Below are positions 21,369 through 33,623 of a stretch of DNA of 64,000 nucleotides, piece by piece. The translations under genes and the position numbers were made by a program. The stretch comes from Endomychus coccineus. Lineage: Eukaryota; Arthropoda; Insecta; Coleoptera; Endomychidae. Within the stretch, counting starts at the first letter, position 1, and each line of letters begins with the position of its first letter. The stretch covers positions 237,378,361 to 237,442,360 of the forward strand of contig OY294067.1 of NCBI GenBank assembly GCA_958510875.1. Reading direction: 5' to 3'. Under the pieces are notes generated by a model. It was not told the origin of the DNA. It did no database searches and was given only the letters and a program-made list of their open reading frames with translations.

Positions 21369-21950
21369 CAGTATTATATAAGTGCATTGACAACAGTCTC
21401 CAGAAACCACATTAGATGAGATTTCAATACAAATTTAATTCAAGCGAACGGAATTTTGTGAAAGAAAAATTAATCTGTTTCAGTGTAGAAGGCGGAATAT
21501 TATTCCCAAGAGGGAACATTGTATATCATGTAACACGAGTAAACATAATTCTTCTATGTAATTTATTCTTCACCCCTATAGACACTCATTACGTAAAACT
21601 GCTGACGTGATTTTTATACCTAAGGGATATATGCTATTTCAACTTCTTGCCACCTTCGTATGGAGCGACGGAGAATAAAATCAGCAATCATCAAGATCCT
21701 TCGTCTACACCGTTCAGGGAACTCTGTAGGGAATTCTACATAAAATGTCGCACTATCACATCTCGTTAACTATTGACTTCTGAAAGTGGAATTTGCTGCA
21801 AATTTCATCAGAATAACCTCAAATATAGAGGTTCCAATTTTTCACAGTAAATTATGGATACATACATTATTATCTTTAGTACAGGCGTCAGAGAAATAAA
21901 AGATGCAGATTGTGGAAATGATTATAAATGTGCTAATATTATTGAAACTA
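21369..21950. other. Unassigned spacer
   Basis: About 580 bases between the errantivirus and a TIR element. No recognisable gene or repeat. Confidence 0.35.
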
Positions 21951-22902
21951 CCGGGATATCAAAAATTATCTTGGTCAAGGGTGGTTGTGGAATCTAAAAC
22001 GTGTGTCTTACTTCACGTTTGAAATAATTATGTCACTGTCACACTGACATCGTCAATAGCCTACAAATTTCATACCTATTTATTTCAGTTGTAAAACAAT
22101 AATCAACTACAAATTATGAAATAATTATGTGAACTTTAAACCTTTTCAGAGGTCGTGATAGCCACAATCCGGGTCAAAAACTGTTTTGAAATAGTTAATT
22201 TTCCGTAAATCGAATGACGTTCACGTGAAAAGCCCGTAGCACGCGAATTAGAAAAGTGCAAACTAGTTCTACCTAATACGGCTTTACGACGACTTTTCGC
22301 GTGCCGTTTTCGCTCCATGTAGTTAGATTTAGTATCGGACTGTGCCCGACGGCCCTTCTTTTTCCGATAAATGTCCGGTAAATAGGGAAATTTTATTAAA
22401 ACAGTTTGAGCTATTCTCAGATCTCAGCTACGCGCGTCTAAAGTGCGACGTACCAAAGGGAATTTTCTCGCGACTAGAATATACACGAAGTGGGTAAAAG
22501 CCAGCGGCCCATAACCAAAAACACTTTATTACAACTGGCGTCGGTCGCACGGGGCAAGAAGCCTCAAATTAACAAGACCGAGGTAAAATGTATGAACTTA
22601 CGCGCAGCGAGTTCCTCGAGGCATATGTCAAAATGATTTCGTTCGTAGCTAATTACATAAGACGTCTGGCGCTCATGCAATTATGTTTTTAGATAATTCC
22701 AACCTTCTAATTTCGATAGGCCACGTGAAAATCCCGGAGTCCAAAGCGCTAAAGACTTCGTTGCAATATTCGTATAAAATTGCGAAATTCCCTCTTTTAG
22801 AAACTTCAAATTGATTATGACATAATTATTTCAAACGTAAAGTAAGACACACGTTCTAGATTCCACAACCACCCTTGACCAAGATAATTTTTGATATCCC
22901 TT
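21951..22902. mobile_element. TIR DNA transposon, copy B
   Basis: Same family as 6401-7368. The left end CCGGGATATCAAAAATTATC and the inverse of the right end agree over about 80 bp, including GGTGGTTGTGGAATCTA. The left flank ends in TA. At the right the terminal GG of the repeat is changed and the TA is less clear. The interior aligns with copy A over most of its length with substitutions and small gaps, including the region of the short reverse-strand frame (22136-22318). Confidence 0.8.
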
Positions 22903-23518
22903 ATATGGGAACAATAATTGCTTACATGAACGAAAATAGTAATTTTTTGGTTTTTTGGGAGTTTCACTGAAAATACGACTCGAATAGTTAAAATAGTCAT
23001 GAACAAAACTGTTCGCTAATGGATTTTTGGATAAAACAAGACTCCTCTCCCCGTGGTATAGTTTTAGGAAGTCGTTTAGCGCGCCACGTACTAGCCGTAG
23101 TAGTCCCTCTATTGACCAAGGGTGCGCATCATTTTAAAGGAATAAAGTAAGTGGAGTTAGGACATAAGATACCTCTAGGCTAAAATTGTTATCGTTTGCT
23201 AACTATTCATTACCCAACGAAAGTTTTGGTTAGAATTTGATGTTTAGTAATTTATGGATATGCAAATTTTCCATCGCTAATTGTGCTATACAAATACTGA
23301 CATCTGTTGAGTTTGTTAACTTTCAGTTTGCTTGATAGTCTAGTAATGCTAAGGTTCTATATAGAAGAGTACTATCTTCCGTCATCATGAAACCAAAACT
23401 AATAAAGGTGAATCATATTGAGTTTCCACATTACTATCTAAAACATTTTTGAAACTCCACTGGTTTGTCAACGGCAACGTAAGATTTATAACCTAGAAAC
23501 AACTATGAAAAAATAGTC
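22903..23518. other. Spacer and mariner 5' flank
   Basis: Sequence between the TIR element and the mariner start codon. The last 150 bases are likely the mariner 5' untranslated region. I could not define its terminal repeat. Confidence 0.3.
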
Positions 23519-23563
23519 ATGGAGCAGTCTACGACGGAACAACATATTAAAATTATCCAGGCC

Positions 23564-26184
23564 CAGTGGCGGCTCGTGAACTTTTTGAGAGAGGAGGCTG
23601 GACATAAAACGTTTTTGTAAAAATATACTCTATTCAGCCAATTAATTTAACCTTCAGTGACAAAATTGATTGTTACCCAGCAAGAACCAACGTGGAGGTA
23701 TAGAGTTTCTCTTGCCCACAAATTTTTTTTTCGTTTTTTGTTTTTTATTTTTTTTTGGATTTTTAATTTTTTTTCTTTTTTTTCTTGGAATTTTTCATAT
23801 TTTGTTTTTTGTTATTAATTTTATCAACTTTTCTATATATTAACGAAAATCTGCGGTCTTTAATTTACGAAAAATGATCAATATTATTATCATAAAATGT
23901 ATCATTATGTTTTAAGTGTTTTACTAAATCTTTTTCAATAGATATTAAACTAACATTGTATAAACGATTTTGGCCCATTGTATTTCGCATGTATGTTTTA
24001 ATTCGTTTGAGAGTAGAAAATGTTCACTCTACCGATGCCGTCGTGACAGGAATGGTGACTGTCAAACAAAGTAGTTTATAAAACTGAGGTAAGACTTGTT
24101 GCAAATCATTATCTATCATATATTTTATCATATCGGCGTGACTGTCGTACTGGCCTAAAATATCTTTATCCCAGTATACAACGCATAATTCATTGTGCAG
24201 CGCTATTTCATCAAAAAAATTATATTTTAGAACTAAGTTATCTGAAAGTGTATTGAGAAACTCTTTTGAAAAAGATTCGAAAAATCTTCTATTCGTCAAA
24301 TCGAAAAACTTCAATTCATGTAAATCGGAAAATCGAATCTCAATATTTGACCTTTAATAGTATCTAAAATTTCATAAAAAAGTTGTTTATAATCTAGTTT
24401 CTTGTCTACCAAATTATACGTTTTCCTCCTTTTCACGGGAGAAGCCTCATCAGTTGAATAATTTCCAAATAAAATATTAAAATGAAATTCTGTATAACGG
24501 AAACTTGAATTTTATCAATGAGATGTGTTAAACGATCTCTTGAATGAATTATATTAGTGAATTTATGTTGTAAAATTCGAAAAATAAGATCAGTTTGTTC
24601 AAATATTAATTTAAAAGTATCAAGAAATAACAAAAATTCTTCATTTTCTAAATAAGATTTTAAACCAACAGCAGCATTCAATGAAACCTGATCTGTTGAA
24701 AAGTCATCACTGTTTAATATAAAATCAAATACTTCAATTAATTTGTCTTTATTTTTATGGATGGTAAACTAAACATTGCATGTGATGTAAAATTCCATCG
24801 AGTTCGAGCATTACAGGGAATTCTGTTTCCTACTATGTTATTTAAAACTTACGTTTGTTTGAAGACCGTTTAAATGTCCCGCCATTACAGATGCCGTCGT
24901 AAGTCTGATTTATTCGCAAAGTCGAATCGTTGAAATGTTTCCATTGAAAAATTGAATAAATTGACCTCTGTTCTTCCCGAACTAACATCGTAGAACCCTA
25001 AAAATCTTTCCACTAGTTGTCCATTTTTACAATTAATAATTTACCGAACAGACGAATTCTAATCTAACCTTATTTCGCGTGGTGTCACTCAACCATTATA
25101 CCCGCATAAAACAGAACAAATGCCTGCAAATACTGACGCGTTAGTCATAAAATCGCGAAGCTTACTGTCGTATTTACAAAACAAATCTAACAATTACCTT
25201 TATTAACTGAATTTTCAGTTTCATCATGCCCTCTAAAAGCCAAATCTTGAAATGATAAATACAATAAGAAATCAATGATTTTTTTAAAACTTCGCGGTTT
25301 TCTTTAACTGTATTATTATGATTTTCGATTTCGCGTGTTCGTGTAGAATCAATCGCATTAACAATATTCTGTTTACCGGTTAATTTAAACTTAATACACG
25401 ATGTAATATGTTCCTGCGATTTTTCATGTCTTTCTAGGCCACGAGCTAAATTTTTCAAATCATTATAACCCAAGTGCCCCCAACATGAAGTTGTATCTGA
25501 TGTGAATAGCAAGCAATACCAGCAATATAATTTATTGTGTACATCAGATCCCGTTAACCATACATATTTTTTATAATTATCAGTATTAAACGATCGATTT
25601 TGATACTTCCCTGCCATCACTAATCCTTTCAAATCCGGTAAAGGCCGTTTGTTTTTGAAGAACACTTTTCTATCATATGTTAATCCACTAAATGGATTTT
25701 CTAAGAACTTTGCAACTAAGTCACTCATAATTTTAACGTTCACCGATTCCGATTAGATAAATTATAACTTAAAAATTAACTACTTAACCTTACTACGCCT
25801 CGTGGAATAAAAACAACAACTAACCGCATTCTTCTAGCAGCGGGAGGCGGGAGCGCAAGTAATCGTATTTCATTCGACCGACGAATGGATACGAAAAGCT
25901 AGCCTCCCTACCCTGTTGCCGTTTTCGCCGTTTCACGCTATTTGGCGATTGACTGGTCGGAAAAACGGCAACTGTGTTGAACAACACAACTCAGCGTTTG
26001 AGATATATAGAGAATCTAGCCTCTGACCACTGTTGCCGGATTGAAAATAACTACTGAGAACGGGGAATTAATTGTAAAATTTAAAGAATTATCAGAGAAA
26101 CAGGAAATAAAATGGAGAATGATCATTAAGATAAATTGGTGAGGAGGCTGAGCCTCCTTAGCCTCCTTCGAGGAGCCGCCACTG
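23564..26184 (-). mobile_element. hAT transposon (ZMYM1-like transposase family) inserted in mariner
   Basis: Ends are CAGTGGCGGCTCGTG at 23564 and the inverse of CAGTGGCGGCTCCTCG at 26184, sharing a 12-bp terminal repeat. Perfect 8-bp direct repeats TCCAGGCC lie at 23556-23563 and 26185-26192, the size made by hAT transposases. Total length is 2,621 bp. Removing the element plus one repeat restores continuous mariner coding sequence. Near the right end AGGAGGCT-G-AGCCTCCT forms a tight hairpin. A T-rich tract (about 23725-23815) follows the transposase stop. The transposase on the reverse strand is decayed, yet the ends are well kept. Confidence 0.92.
23865..25728 (-). pseudogene. hAT transposase (ZMYM1-like, TTF zinc finger), degraded
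   Basis: The likely start is the ATG at 25728 (MSDLVAKFLENPFSG). A TTF-type zinc finger follows: YCWYCLLF near 25510, then LARGLERHEKSQEHITS, giving the Cys/His ligands for DNA binding. Next comes NREVLKKSLISY, then a LAFRGHDE-like segment near 25220 that is frameshifted. The middle, which should hold the first catalytic residues, has several stops and gaps (24340-25150). The C-terminal dimerisation domain is recognisable: LTIPVTTASVE at about 24050-24025, then, in another frame, TLKRIKTYMRNTMGQNR, ending at TAA 23865-23867. It is too damaged to act but clearly the native transposase of the surrounding element. Confidence 0.8.
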
Positions 26185-26399
26185 TCCAGGCCCATTATGA
26201 AAATGGCCGATCGAGGAAAAGTGTATTTTCTGCTTTACGTGGATTTTTTAGCGTGAAAAATCGATCTTCTGAGAGGACAATTTCATATTCATATTCTTCA
26301 TTAACTAAGTTCATTACATTGAGATATAATTAATTTGGGGAAGTATAAAGCGCTTCTTACTAATAATGATAATATGATTGAAGACAACATATTTTTATT

Positions 26400-27225
26400 A
26401 ACATGCTACATTCATTAGAAATTCATCAATTGAATTTGTATCGGTAGCTGAGTTTCAAATGTTTTGAAATGTTTGATAGATTTCATAGATAAAGGCAGAT
26501 TATTGTAAAATTTCATGGAAGAATAAGCAACACCTTTCTTTGTAACATTTAATCTATGGATTCGGTAGCAATAATTTTTCTCATGCCTGGTTAGAAAAAG
26601 CACACTTTAAAAGATTAAAATACCATATACCCGTCAGCGATGCATGAATCTAAATATTTCATATGGATATTTCTAAGAATTCTCTTTTGGATAATATCTC
26701 AATATAGAATACTCATTTCCATAGTATGCAGTTTAATGGTATCGAAAAGTACAGTTCGCGAAAGTGCTCGAATTGCATAAGCAGCTCTATTTAGGATAGA
26801 ACAATTAACGTGGTAAGAGTAGTCAAGTTTTCCATCCAAATGAATTCCCAAGAGTTTACTCACAGCATTAAAAAGGTATATTTATGTTGTTATAAGATAT
26901 TAGTGGACGTTCAAGGGTTGAGTTAACAGTCCAGAAAAATACACAGGCAGTATTTTTTATGGTTAGTATTTAACGATTTTTGATGAGCCATGTTGTGATT
27001 TTGTGCTCCTCGATCTTATCAATATCAGAAATTTGAAACAGTATGTTGGTATCATCTGTGTAGTTGATAATCTAACACCTAATGTACTCGAAGATTTTAT
27101 GTAAGTCATCGATAAAAATGACGAAAAGAAGTGGACCTAAAATGCTTCCCTGTGGAATCCTCGTGTTCAATTCACAGTTATCCGAGTATAGGTTTATGTA
27201 TTTTTGATAAATTAGTCCTTTCTCG
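26400..27225 (-). pseudogene. Non-LTR reverse transcriptase fragment inserted in mariner
   Basis: On the reverse strand, from about 27160, IPQGSILGPLLFVIFIDDL is followed by a YTDDTNILFQ box near 27060, the LINE version of the catalytic Y-x-D-D. Further down, a C-terminal SSMKFYNNLPLSMK segment lies at about 26490-26530. These are the end of the palm and the last domain of a Jockey/CR1-type LINE. The piece is truncated at its 5' side, as is usual for LINEs copied incompletely, and splits the mariner frame. Frameshifts separate the parts. Confidence 0.65.
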
Positions 27226-29120
27226 TCTGCCAGTCAGGTACGATCTAGGCCAATTAAGAGAAACGCCGCGAACATCGCGAAATGTAATTTGGAATGTGGT
27301 TCAAAAATTCGAGCAAACTGGAAGTGTAGGTAACCTCAAAACCCCTTGGCATGCTCGTAGAGGTCGTTCGGTATACAATTTTGCCATTGTTCGTGAAAAT
27401 ATGGCCGAAAATCCAAACAATACATCGATTCGTCATCGATCGTAGCAATTGGATATTCCACTACACAGCAAATTTTAAGAAAACATTCCCAGTTACACTC
27501 ATACAAACTTCGAACAACAAAGAAATTGAAGCTTTGAGTTCATGAACAACGCAGAATGGAGAACAATGGGTAAATTTATCAATGAAAATCATCTTTTGTG
27601 ATGACGTACACTTTCACGTTGGTGGCTTCGTAAACAAGCACAATTGCCGTAATTGATTGCTCAAAAAGTGACTGTTTGGTGTGCCTTTTGGTCCTGAGGC
27701 GTAATGAGCCCATTTTTTTTGGAAGATAATACAAAGAACGCTGTTACGGTTAATGGCGTTCGCTAAATTAGAAAACAATTATTTTCTGGTAGCAGTTAGA
27801 AGATATAGAAGTCGAAGATCTCTGGTTTCAACAGGACGGTGCCACCTGACACACAGCAGGAGAAATGATACCATTACTGGCGGCGAGTTTACAGGCCGCG
27901 TTATTTCACGTAATAGCGACATCAATTGGCCGCCGCGATCATATAATTTAACTTCTTCGGAGGTATCTGAAGAGCATAATCTATAAGAATGAACCGAATA
28001 CTTTTGCAGAGCTGATTTTGGAGATTAGACACGAAATAACCGACATGGAACCTGATTTGTGCCGCAGAGTAGTCGAACATTTTTACAAACGAATTACGTC
28101 ATGCCTCATGAGCCGCGGCGGTCATTTACATGATATTATCTTTCATACGTGTTTTTTTTTAATACCTTTATGTGGAAATCCAAATACAATATGCTCTCGC
28201 GTAACATGATATCGTCGAAAATATTGGTTTTGTAAAAGCGAAACAAATTTCAGTTATTTTTGAACTATTATATTGTGTGTGGAGCATATCTGCAATGCAT
28301 GCTATTGTTTTTATCTGAGAGGTTGTGTGAATTTCATACATACTTGAAACTGCAGCAACAAGGTGAGAAAAGGATCATTTTTATCGAAATTCTCGATGTT
28401 TCAATTGTAAATATGGTATTGTCTTTTGTTCCAATATACAAAAAGGAAGGAAAGCGGAAACTTTAGGCTTCTTTCATTCCTACCTGACTTTTTCTAAGTT
28501 TTCGAAACAGTTATTAAAAACAGAACGGTACAATTCTTAGAAAAATATGGGCTTCTATGTAACACACAACCTTGGTATAGGACAAACAGAAGCACAACAA
28601 TAGCTCTACTGACTATGACTGAACATATAACTAATGCTCTAGATGACCAAGACTTGGTGGACATGGTTAACTTTGATTTGAGTAAAGCATCCGATTCAGT
28701 ACCCCATAATATATTATTGGGAAAACTGAGCTTCTATCTATGGATTCAGGGTAATAGTATTTAATTCATTCAACTACTTGGAAAATAGGAGACAAGGAGT
28801 CTGTCGGCATGAATAATTATCTAATGAGGTGAGAGTTCAGTATGGAGAACCACAAGGATCTGTATTACGTCCAATACTATTTATTGTATATGTAAATTAT
28901 ATAAATATCAAAAAACAGTGTGTTAACATGTCAATATTGCGACGATACATCTGCTTTAGCTACTGGAAAGAATGAAGAAGTGAAAACCAGAATGAATAAT
29001 ATTAACCTAGAAGCTAAGGTATGGTTTTATACTAATAAATTGAAATTGATTGGAAACAAAATATCATATCTTACTTTTGATTACAAATATATTCCACAAA
29101 ATATTAAATTCCTGGGTATA

Positions 29121-30960
29121 CAGGATATTCCACGAGAGCCGTTCGTTAGAAGTTTTCGTGGTTAAAAAAAATGAATTCTGAAATTTTTTTGTTCCAGGGT
29201 TATCCAAGATTTTCTTCCTTTTCAAAATATTTTCAAGATCATACTACTTCCGGTTACACCGGAAGTTGACATTAACTTCCTTATTTTGAATGGAACACCC
29301 GGTATATTATTACATTTTTAGATTCCTGAGAAAATTTCATAGTGGATTCCATCAGGTTTCCCTGTACCTATTTTCAATTTTTTCTTAGATATCTTGATTT
29401 TTTTGAAAATTTTGACAGATGTAGCGCTGTTTTGAGCATTGCGTCCTTTAACCAATTTCGATTGGTGGAAAGCGCTTCTGGGGTAGACGGAAGCACAGGA
29501 ATGATTCTTTCGAATGCCATATTGACAACTGATTTATCGCATACAGGGTATCCAAAATTTAATGACCGATTACATCATTTTAAAAGTTGAAAAAGTTCGT
29601 TTTTTCAAATAGGACACCCTGTATTTTATTGGATGGTCGGATGCAGAATTTGATTCTGCATCGATTTGCTATAACATTTCCTATACCTATTTCCAGTGGT
29701 TTTCTTGTTAATTCATATTTTTATCAATAGGTGATCAAACTCCAAAAGTTCTACCAAAATTTAAATGCGGCAAGATATCTGGAGATACTGAGAGGGTTTG
29801 TTAGTGATTTTCTAAATGCATTACCTCCACGTGATAGAGCAAACAGTTGGTATCAGCTTGATGGTGCTCCAGCACATTCCACTATAGCTGTACACCGGCA
29901 ATTGTCACTGATGTTCGAGGATCGGTGGATTGGCCCGCGAGGACCTTGGAACTGGCCACCCAGATCACCCTATTTGACCCCCTTGGATTTTTACCTCGTG
30001 GGTTGCATAAAAGAACTAGTGTACTCTAGGCCGGTACAAACTAGAGAGGAATTTTTGAACCGTGTTCACCATGCGCTTACTAATATAAGTCCAGACGAAC
30101 TTCGGAGGTCTGTTTCGCGAGGAGTATATGACAGAATTATTCAGTGTTTGAACCAAAATGGAGGTGATATAGAACAATTATTGTAATTTTACATTCTCTT
30201 ATTATTTTATGTCATTATGTTCCAATTTTTTGTTTTTATTTTATATTTCGTTCTAAATGTTATGTACTAATGTCATGTTCTAATTAAAGTAAATTTTTTA
30301 CCGTTTCATTGATGTTTATTTGGCTTCGAAAGGCAAGCGATGTTTCGGTTTCTGCCAAAAAACCACATTAAAATAAAAAATATGGATTAACAAGAAAACC
30401 ACTGGAAATAGGTATAGGGAATGTTATAGCAAATCGATGCAGAATCAAATTCTGCATCCAACCATTCAATAAAATACTGGGTGTCCCATTTGAAAAAACG
30501 AACTTTTTCAACTTTTAATATGATATAATTGGTCATTATGCGATAAATCAGTTGTCAATATGGCATTCGAAAGAATCATTCCTGTGCTTCCGTCTACCCC
30601 AGAAACGCTTTCCACCAATCGAAATTGGTTAAAGGACGCAATGCTCAAAACAGCGCTACATCTGTCAAAATTTTCAAAAAAATCAAGATATCTAAGAAAA
30701 AATTGAAAATAGGTACAGGGAAACCTGATGGAATCCACTATGAAATTTTCTCAGGAATCTAAAAATGAAATAATATACCGGGTGTTCCATTCAAAATAAG
30801 GAAGTTAATGTCAACTTCCGGTGTAACCGGAAGTAGTATGCTCTTGAAAATATTTTGAAAAGAAAGAAAATCTTGGATAACCCTGGAACCCAAAATTTCA
30901 GAATTCTAACTTTTTCGAACCACGAAAACTTCTAACGAACGGCTCTCGTGGAATACCCTG
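29121..30960. mobile_element. Tc1/mariner-type element with about 600-bp terminal inverted repeats
   Basis: The left end CAGGATATTCCACGAGAGCC and right end (inverse) CAGGGTATTCCACGAGAGCC begin arms of about 590-605 bp (29121 to about 29725, and about 30371 to 30960) that match almost throughout. Shared segments include ACTTCCGGTTACACCGGAAG and GATTTGATTCTGCATC-like sequence. TA flanks both sides (29119-29120, 30961-30962). Removing the element and one TA rejoins the LINE frame exactly. Between the arms lies the C-terminal part of a transposase (29731-30186). The total of 1,840 bp and the giant arms suggest an internal deletion or rearranged derivative. Confidence 0.88.
29731..30186 (+). pseudogene. 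Mariner-superfamily transposase, C-terminal part only
   Basis: 151 residues with WYQLDGAPAHSTIAVHRQL (the Asp of LDGAPAHS is the second catalytic residue), WNWPPRSPYLTPLDFYLVG (third catalytic position, Asp in PLD) and KELVYSRPVQTREEFLNR. It ends with GVYDRIIQCLNQNGG. This is the DDE_3-type domain of a Tc1/mariner relative common in insects. The DNA-binding half and the first catalytic Asp are missing. The frame starts right inside the left arm's end, so it is what remains after deletion. It is open without stops but cannot be a working enzyme alone. Confidence 0.8.
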
Positions 30961-31780
30961 TATATATTGATAACAGACTCAATTGGGCAACTCATATAGA
31001 AGCAACGTGTAAGAAAAAAGTTCTATGTATTTATTGAGAAAATTGAAAACATTGACTACTGATGAAGTTAGGAAAACAGCGTATATATACATTCATTATT
31101 GTCTTATGGTATTCTCATATGGGGTACGTTAGCAAATGCAGATAATGTTTTCATGCAACAAAAAAAGGCAGTCGGTAATGTGTAACATTGGACAAAGACA
31201 TCCGTGTAGAGACTTTTTTAAATCTGAAAAGATACTTACCTTATACATATTTTAGAATGCTTAAGGTATACTTAAAATAATTTGATTAATTTCAAAACTA
31301 ATGGTGAACATGATAACTTCAATACTCGCAATCGCAATGCTTTACAAACACCTCTAACTGTAAAGAAAGTCGTCAACCAATTCTTTACTTATTGGGGATC
31401 TAAGTTATACAATAAGTTGCCAAACGATTTTAAAAAGAAGCCAATAAACAACGTCAATGTGTGTGTCAAGAAAGTTCTTATTGATAAAGCCTTTTACTGT
31501 ATTGAACAATATCTGAAGTGCGAATCTTTATAATTCGTGTAATCTTGAAATTTAACTATTGTGAGTATGTCTCCCGTTTATGGTCTATCTTTTATTATCT
31601 TTTATTCATATGCATAAATTTAGACTAAACAAATCTGAAGTGTGAATTTTATGAATTCTATAATTTAAATTTTAATTGTGAACATGTCACTAGTTAACCT
31701 TTTATTATGTATATTTGGACTATTCAACAAAATTGATGACTTAATAGATTTATTATCATTATTATTGTTATTATTCATAT

Positions 31781-32630
31781 TAAACAAATGTGTACCTTCT
31801 TTACAGATTGATTTTCTTCTTCTAAATGGCAGTTAGAAGGGAAATTGAAACATTCCAACAGCATGATTAGATGTTAGAAAATCTGAATTAATATGTAAAT
31901 GACAACAATAAAATGAATGATTGTACTTATTTCATTTCAGAGGCAAGAGAAAGGACATAGAACCTCGGAAGTTATTATAGACGAACTTCTTCAGCTGTAT
32001 TGGAAAAACTGAAGGATCTGGGAAAGCAGCTGAAACGATTGCACCCCAATGCATACATTTTTCTCTTTCAACCCTTCAGGAAGATTATTCACATGAGTAT
32101 ATTGTTAAATCATTCAATGAAAAATAGAAATTGAATCCATATTGTTTTTTTTCTCAAACATTTTCAAGATAGTAATAGTGCTCATTGAAACTGAACTGTT
32201 CGACTTGTTTATACAGATCTGATCATAATATTTTTGGGTAATCATGCACTTCACACCAGTGTATGGGGTGATGTTCTAATTGCAGTGGAGTGAAAATATT
32301 CAATTTCAGTCGTTTGAAATGATTAGGCAACGTGTATATTGCACCAAATCAACTCAATAGTACCTACTGAGTCTACAACGTGTCATTCAAACACTTTGGA
32401 TGACATCCTACCTGAATATCCAAACTGCGATTTTTGGTGATTATAATCCACATGACTTGAAATGAACGATTTAAACTATATTTGATTTCATCTGCATCCA
32501 TACTATGTTATTGTTGCTCAATATATGGACTTCATTAACATTATCTGATTCATTGACATAAATCAATCTTCTCCAGGAAGGCGGATAGGTGAACTATTCC
32601 ATATCCATGATCGGAATCATCCATAAAAAC
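31781..32630. other. Unassigned AT-rich sequence
   Basis: About 850 bases with no recognisable gene. No convincing repeat structure. Confidence 0.3.
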
Positions 32631-32639
32631 TTGGTTTTC

Positions 32640-32935
32640 TGTTCCGTACCAGCAGCTCCTTATAATCTGCAAAGCACAGATTCGACCTGTCCTGGAGTAC
32701 TGTTCACATGTTTGGAGTTTGAGTCCCAAACATACGCTGGAGCTCTTTGATTCTATTCAGAAGAGATCTATTCGTCTGATTGATGATGTCACACAGTTAC
32801 GAGTTCATGTACCTCTCTAGAACATCGTAGAAAGGTAGGAGACCTCTCTCTTTTCTATAGATATTTCTATGGTCGGTGGTCGTCTGTTCACAACTTTTAT
32901 CTTGGCACGAGGTTACTTACGATTATACAATATTG
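32640..32935 (+). pseudogene. LINE reverse transcriptase C-terminal scrap
   Basis: Forward reading gives KAQIRPVLEYCSHVWS near 32670, then HTLELFDSIQKRSIRLIDD near 32730, then after a stop VERWETSLFSID-like residues. This is the conserved 'P-x-L-E-Y-C-S-x-V-W / Q-K-R-x-x-R-L-I' region after the catalytic palm in Jockey-like LINEs. Only about 100 codons remain. It is different in sequence from the LINE at 28.4-31.5 kb. Confidence 0.65.
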
Positions 32936-33571
32936 CATACTCATAAAGATATTTCTTTTTAAACTCAAATTCTCTTCACATTGCCATAAATAAACAACGT
33001 TTTCTACACTATGGAATATAATGTGTATATAACACTTTACTTATGAATACATATTTTTCAACCACTACATATTTGGTTAATTGATCTAGTAACACTATAT
33101 GTATAACGAGAATATTGTATGATCAGTATAAAAAATTTACATTATGGTTATGCCCCAAGTTATTTTGCCGCTAACTGAGTATTGATTTAAATCATATAAC
33201 TTCATTCCACAATATGAGAAAAACAGTGGTTTCACTGTAGAACCACGGCTCTATAAACAGGTTTGATCTGTGATGATGTATTAATTTACGCTCTATAACC
33301 ATGAAACCAATGAAATTGAGTACATCATCACGTTCCGGTTTCCTGCATGTGGTTGCCTAGATAAATCATATTTAGATGGGAAAGTTAAATTGGCACGACT
33401 TTTCATGACTGTGATTGTTGGATTCTTGTGATTTGCTAGTGGAAGTTGCTAGTGGTAGTACTGGTTGTGACAGCGCGGCAGCTTGGTCAGTACAATACTC
33501 AATGGTCTTGCATAAAGCATAAAGCCGAAGGCGTGTTGCTACATGAAAAGGCACCTATAACTGATGGAAAA
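32936..33571. other. Unassigned sequence
   Basis: AT-rich to about 33200, then of more balanced composition up to the candidate exon. No motif found. Confidence 0.3.
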
Positions 33572-33623
33572 ATGTCATTTGACGCATTTGATTCAACAGA
33601 AGAAGAACTGGAAAGGTTTGGAG
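33572..33623 (+). CDS. Candidate first coding exon, unidentified
   Basis: ATG at 33572 begins a short frame (MSFDAFDSTEEELERFG) that runs into TTTGGAG|GTGAGTAC, a near-ideal splice donor at 33623/33624. The surrounding 33400-33650 is less AT-rich than its neighbours. I do not recognise the peptide, and no following exon can be named in the window. It may be the start of a host gene, a captured fragment or chance. Alternative ATGs occur just upstream (33565). Confidence 0.25.

Larger units (their letters stand above)
23519..28150 (+). pseudogene. Mariner-like transposase, split by two insertions
   Basis: The ATG is at 23519 and the first codons (MEQSTTEQHIKIIQ) are cut by the hAT at 23564. 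They resume at about 26193 as AHYENGRSRKSVFSALRGFF, the start of the helix-turn-helix domain. A reverse-strand LINE interrupts again at about 26270-27225. From about 27250 the mariner continues with NVVQKFEQTGSVGNLKTP, then VTVWCAFWS near 27675 and a FQQDGA-like phrase at about 27825 (catalytic second Asp). WPPRS near 27930 leads to the final domain, and its C-terminal helix region runs to about 28150. Mariner transposases cut and paste DNA at TA sites. Frameshifts and stops are abundant, so this is an old copy. Its terminal inverted repeats are not recognisable. Confidence 0.7.
28400..31780 (+). pseudogene. LINE reverse transcriptase, interrupted by a Tc1/mariner element
   Basis: Forward-strand parts: VPIYKK at about 28433, then a degenerate RPISLL region, FLEKYGLLCN near 28540, RSTTIALLTMTEHI near 28585, and LVDMVNFDLSKASDSVPHNI near 28655. 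Then come a GVPQGS remnant near 28845, a CDDTSALATG box (catalytic, here C for Y/A) at about 28938 and KFLGI at about 29104. The reading frame is then cut by the element at 29121-30960 and resumes at 30963 with YIDNRLNWATHIEAT. A late domain GSKLYNKLPNDFK lies near 31400. A long AT-rich 3' end follows (31540-31780) with a partial duplication around ATCTGAAGTG and a final TTATTA-rich tail. Frameshifts indicate a dead copy of a Jockey/CR1-like LINE. Confidence 0.7.
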
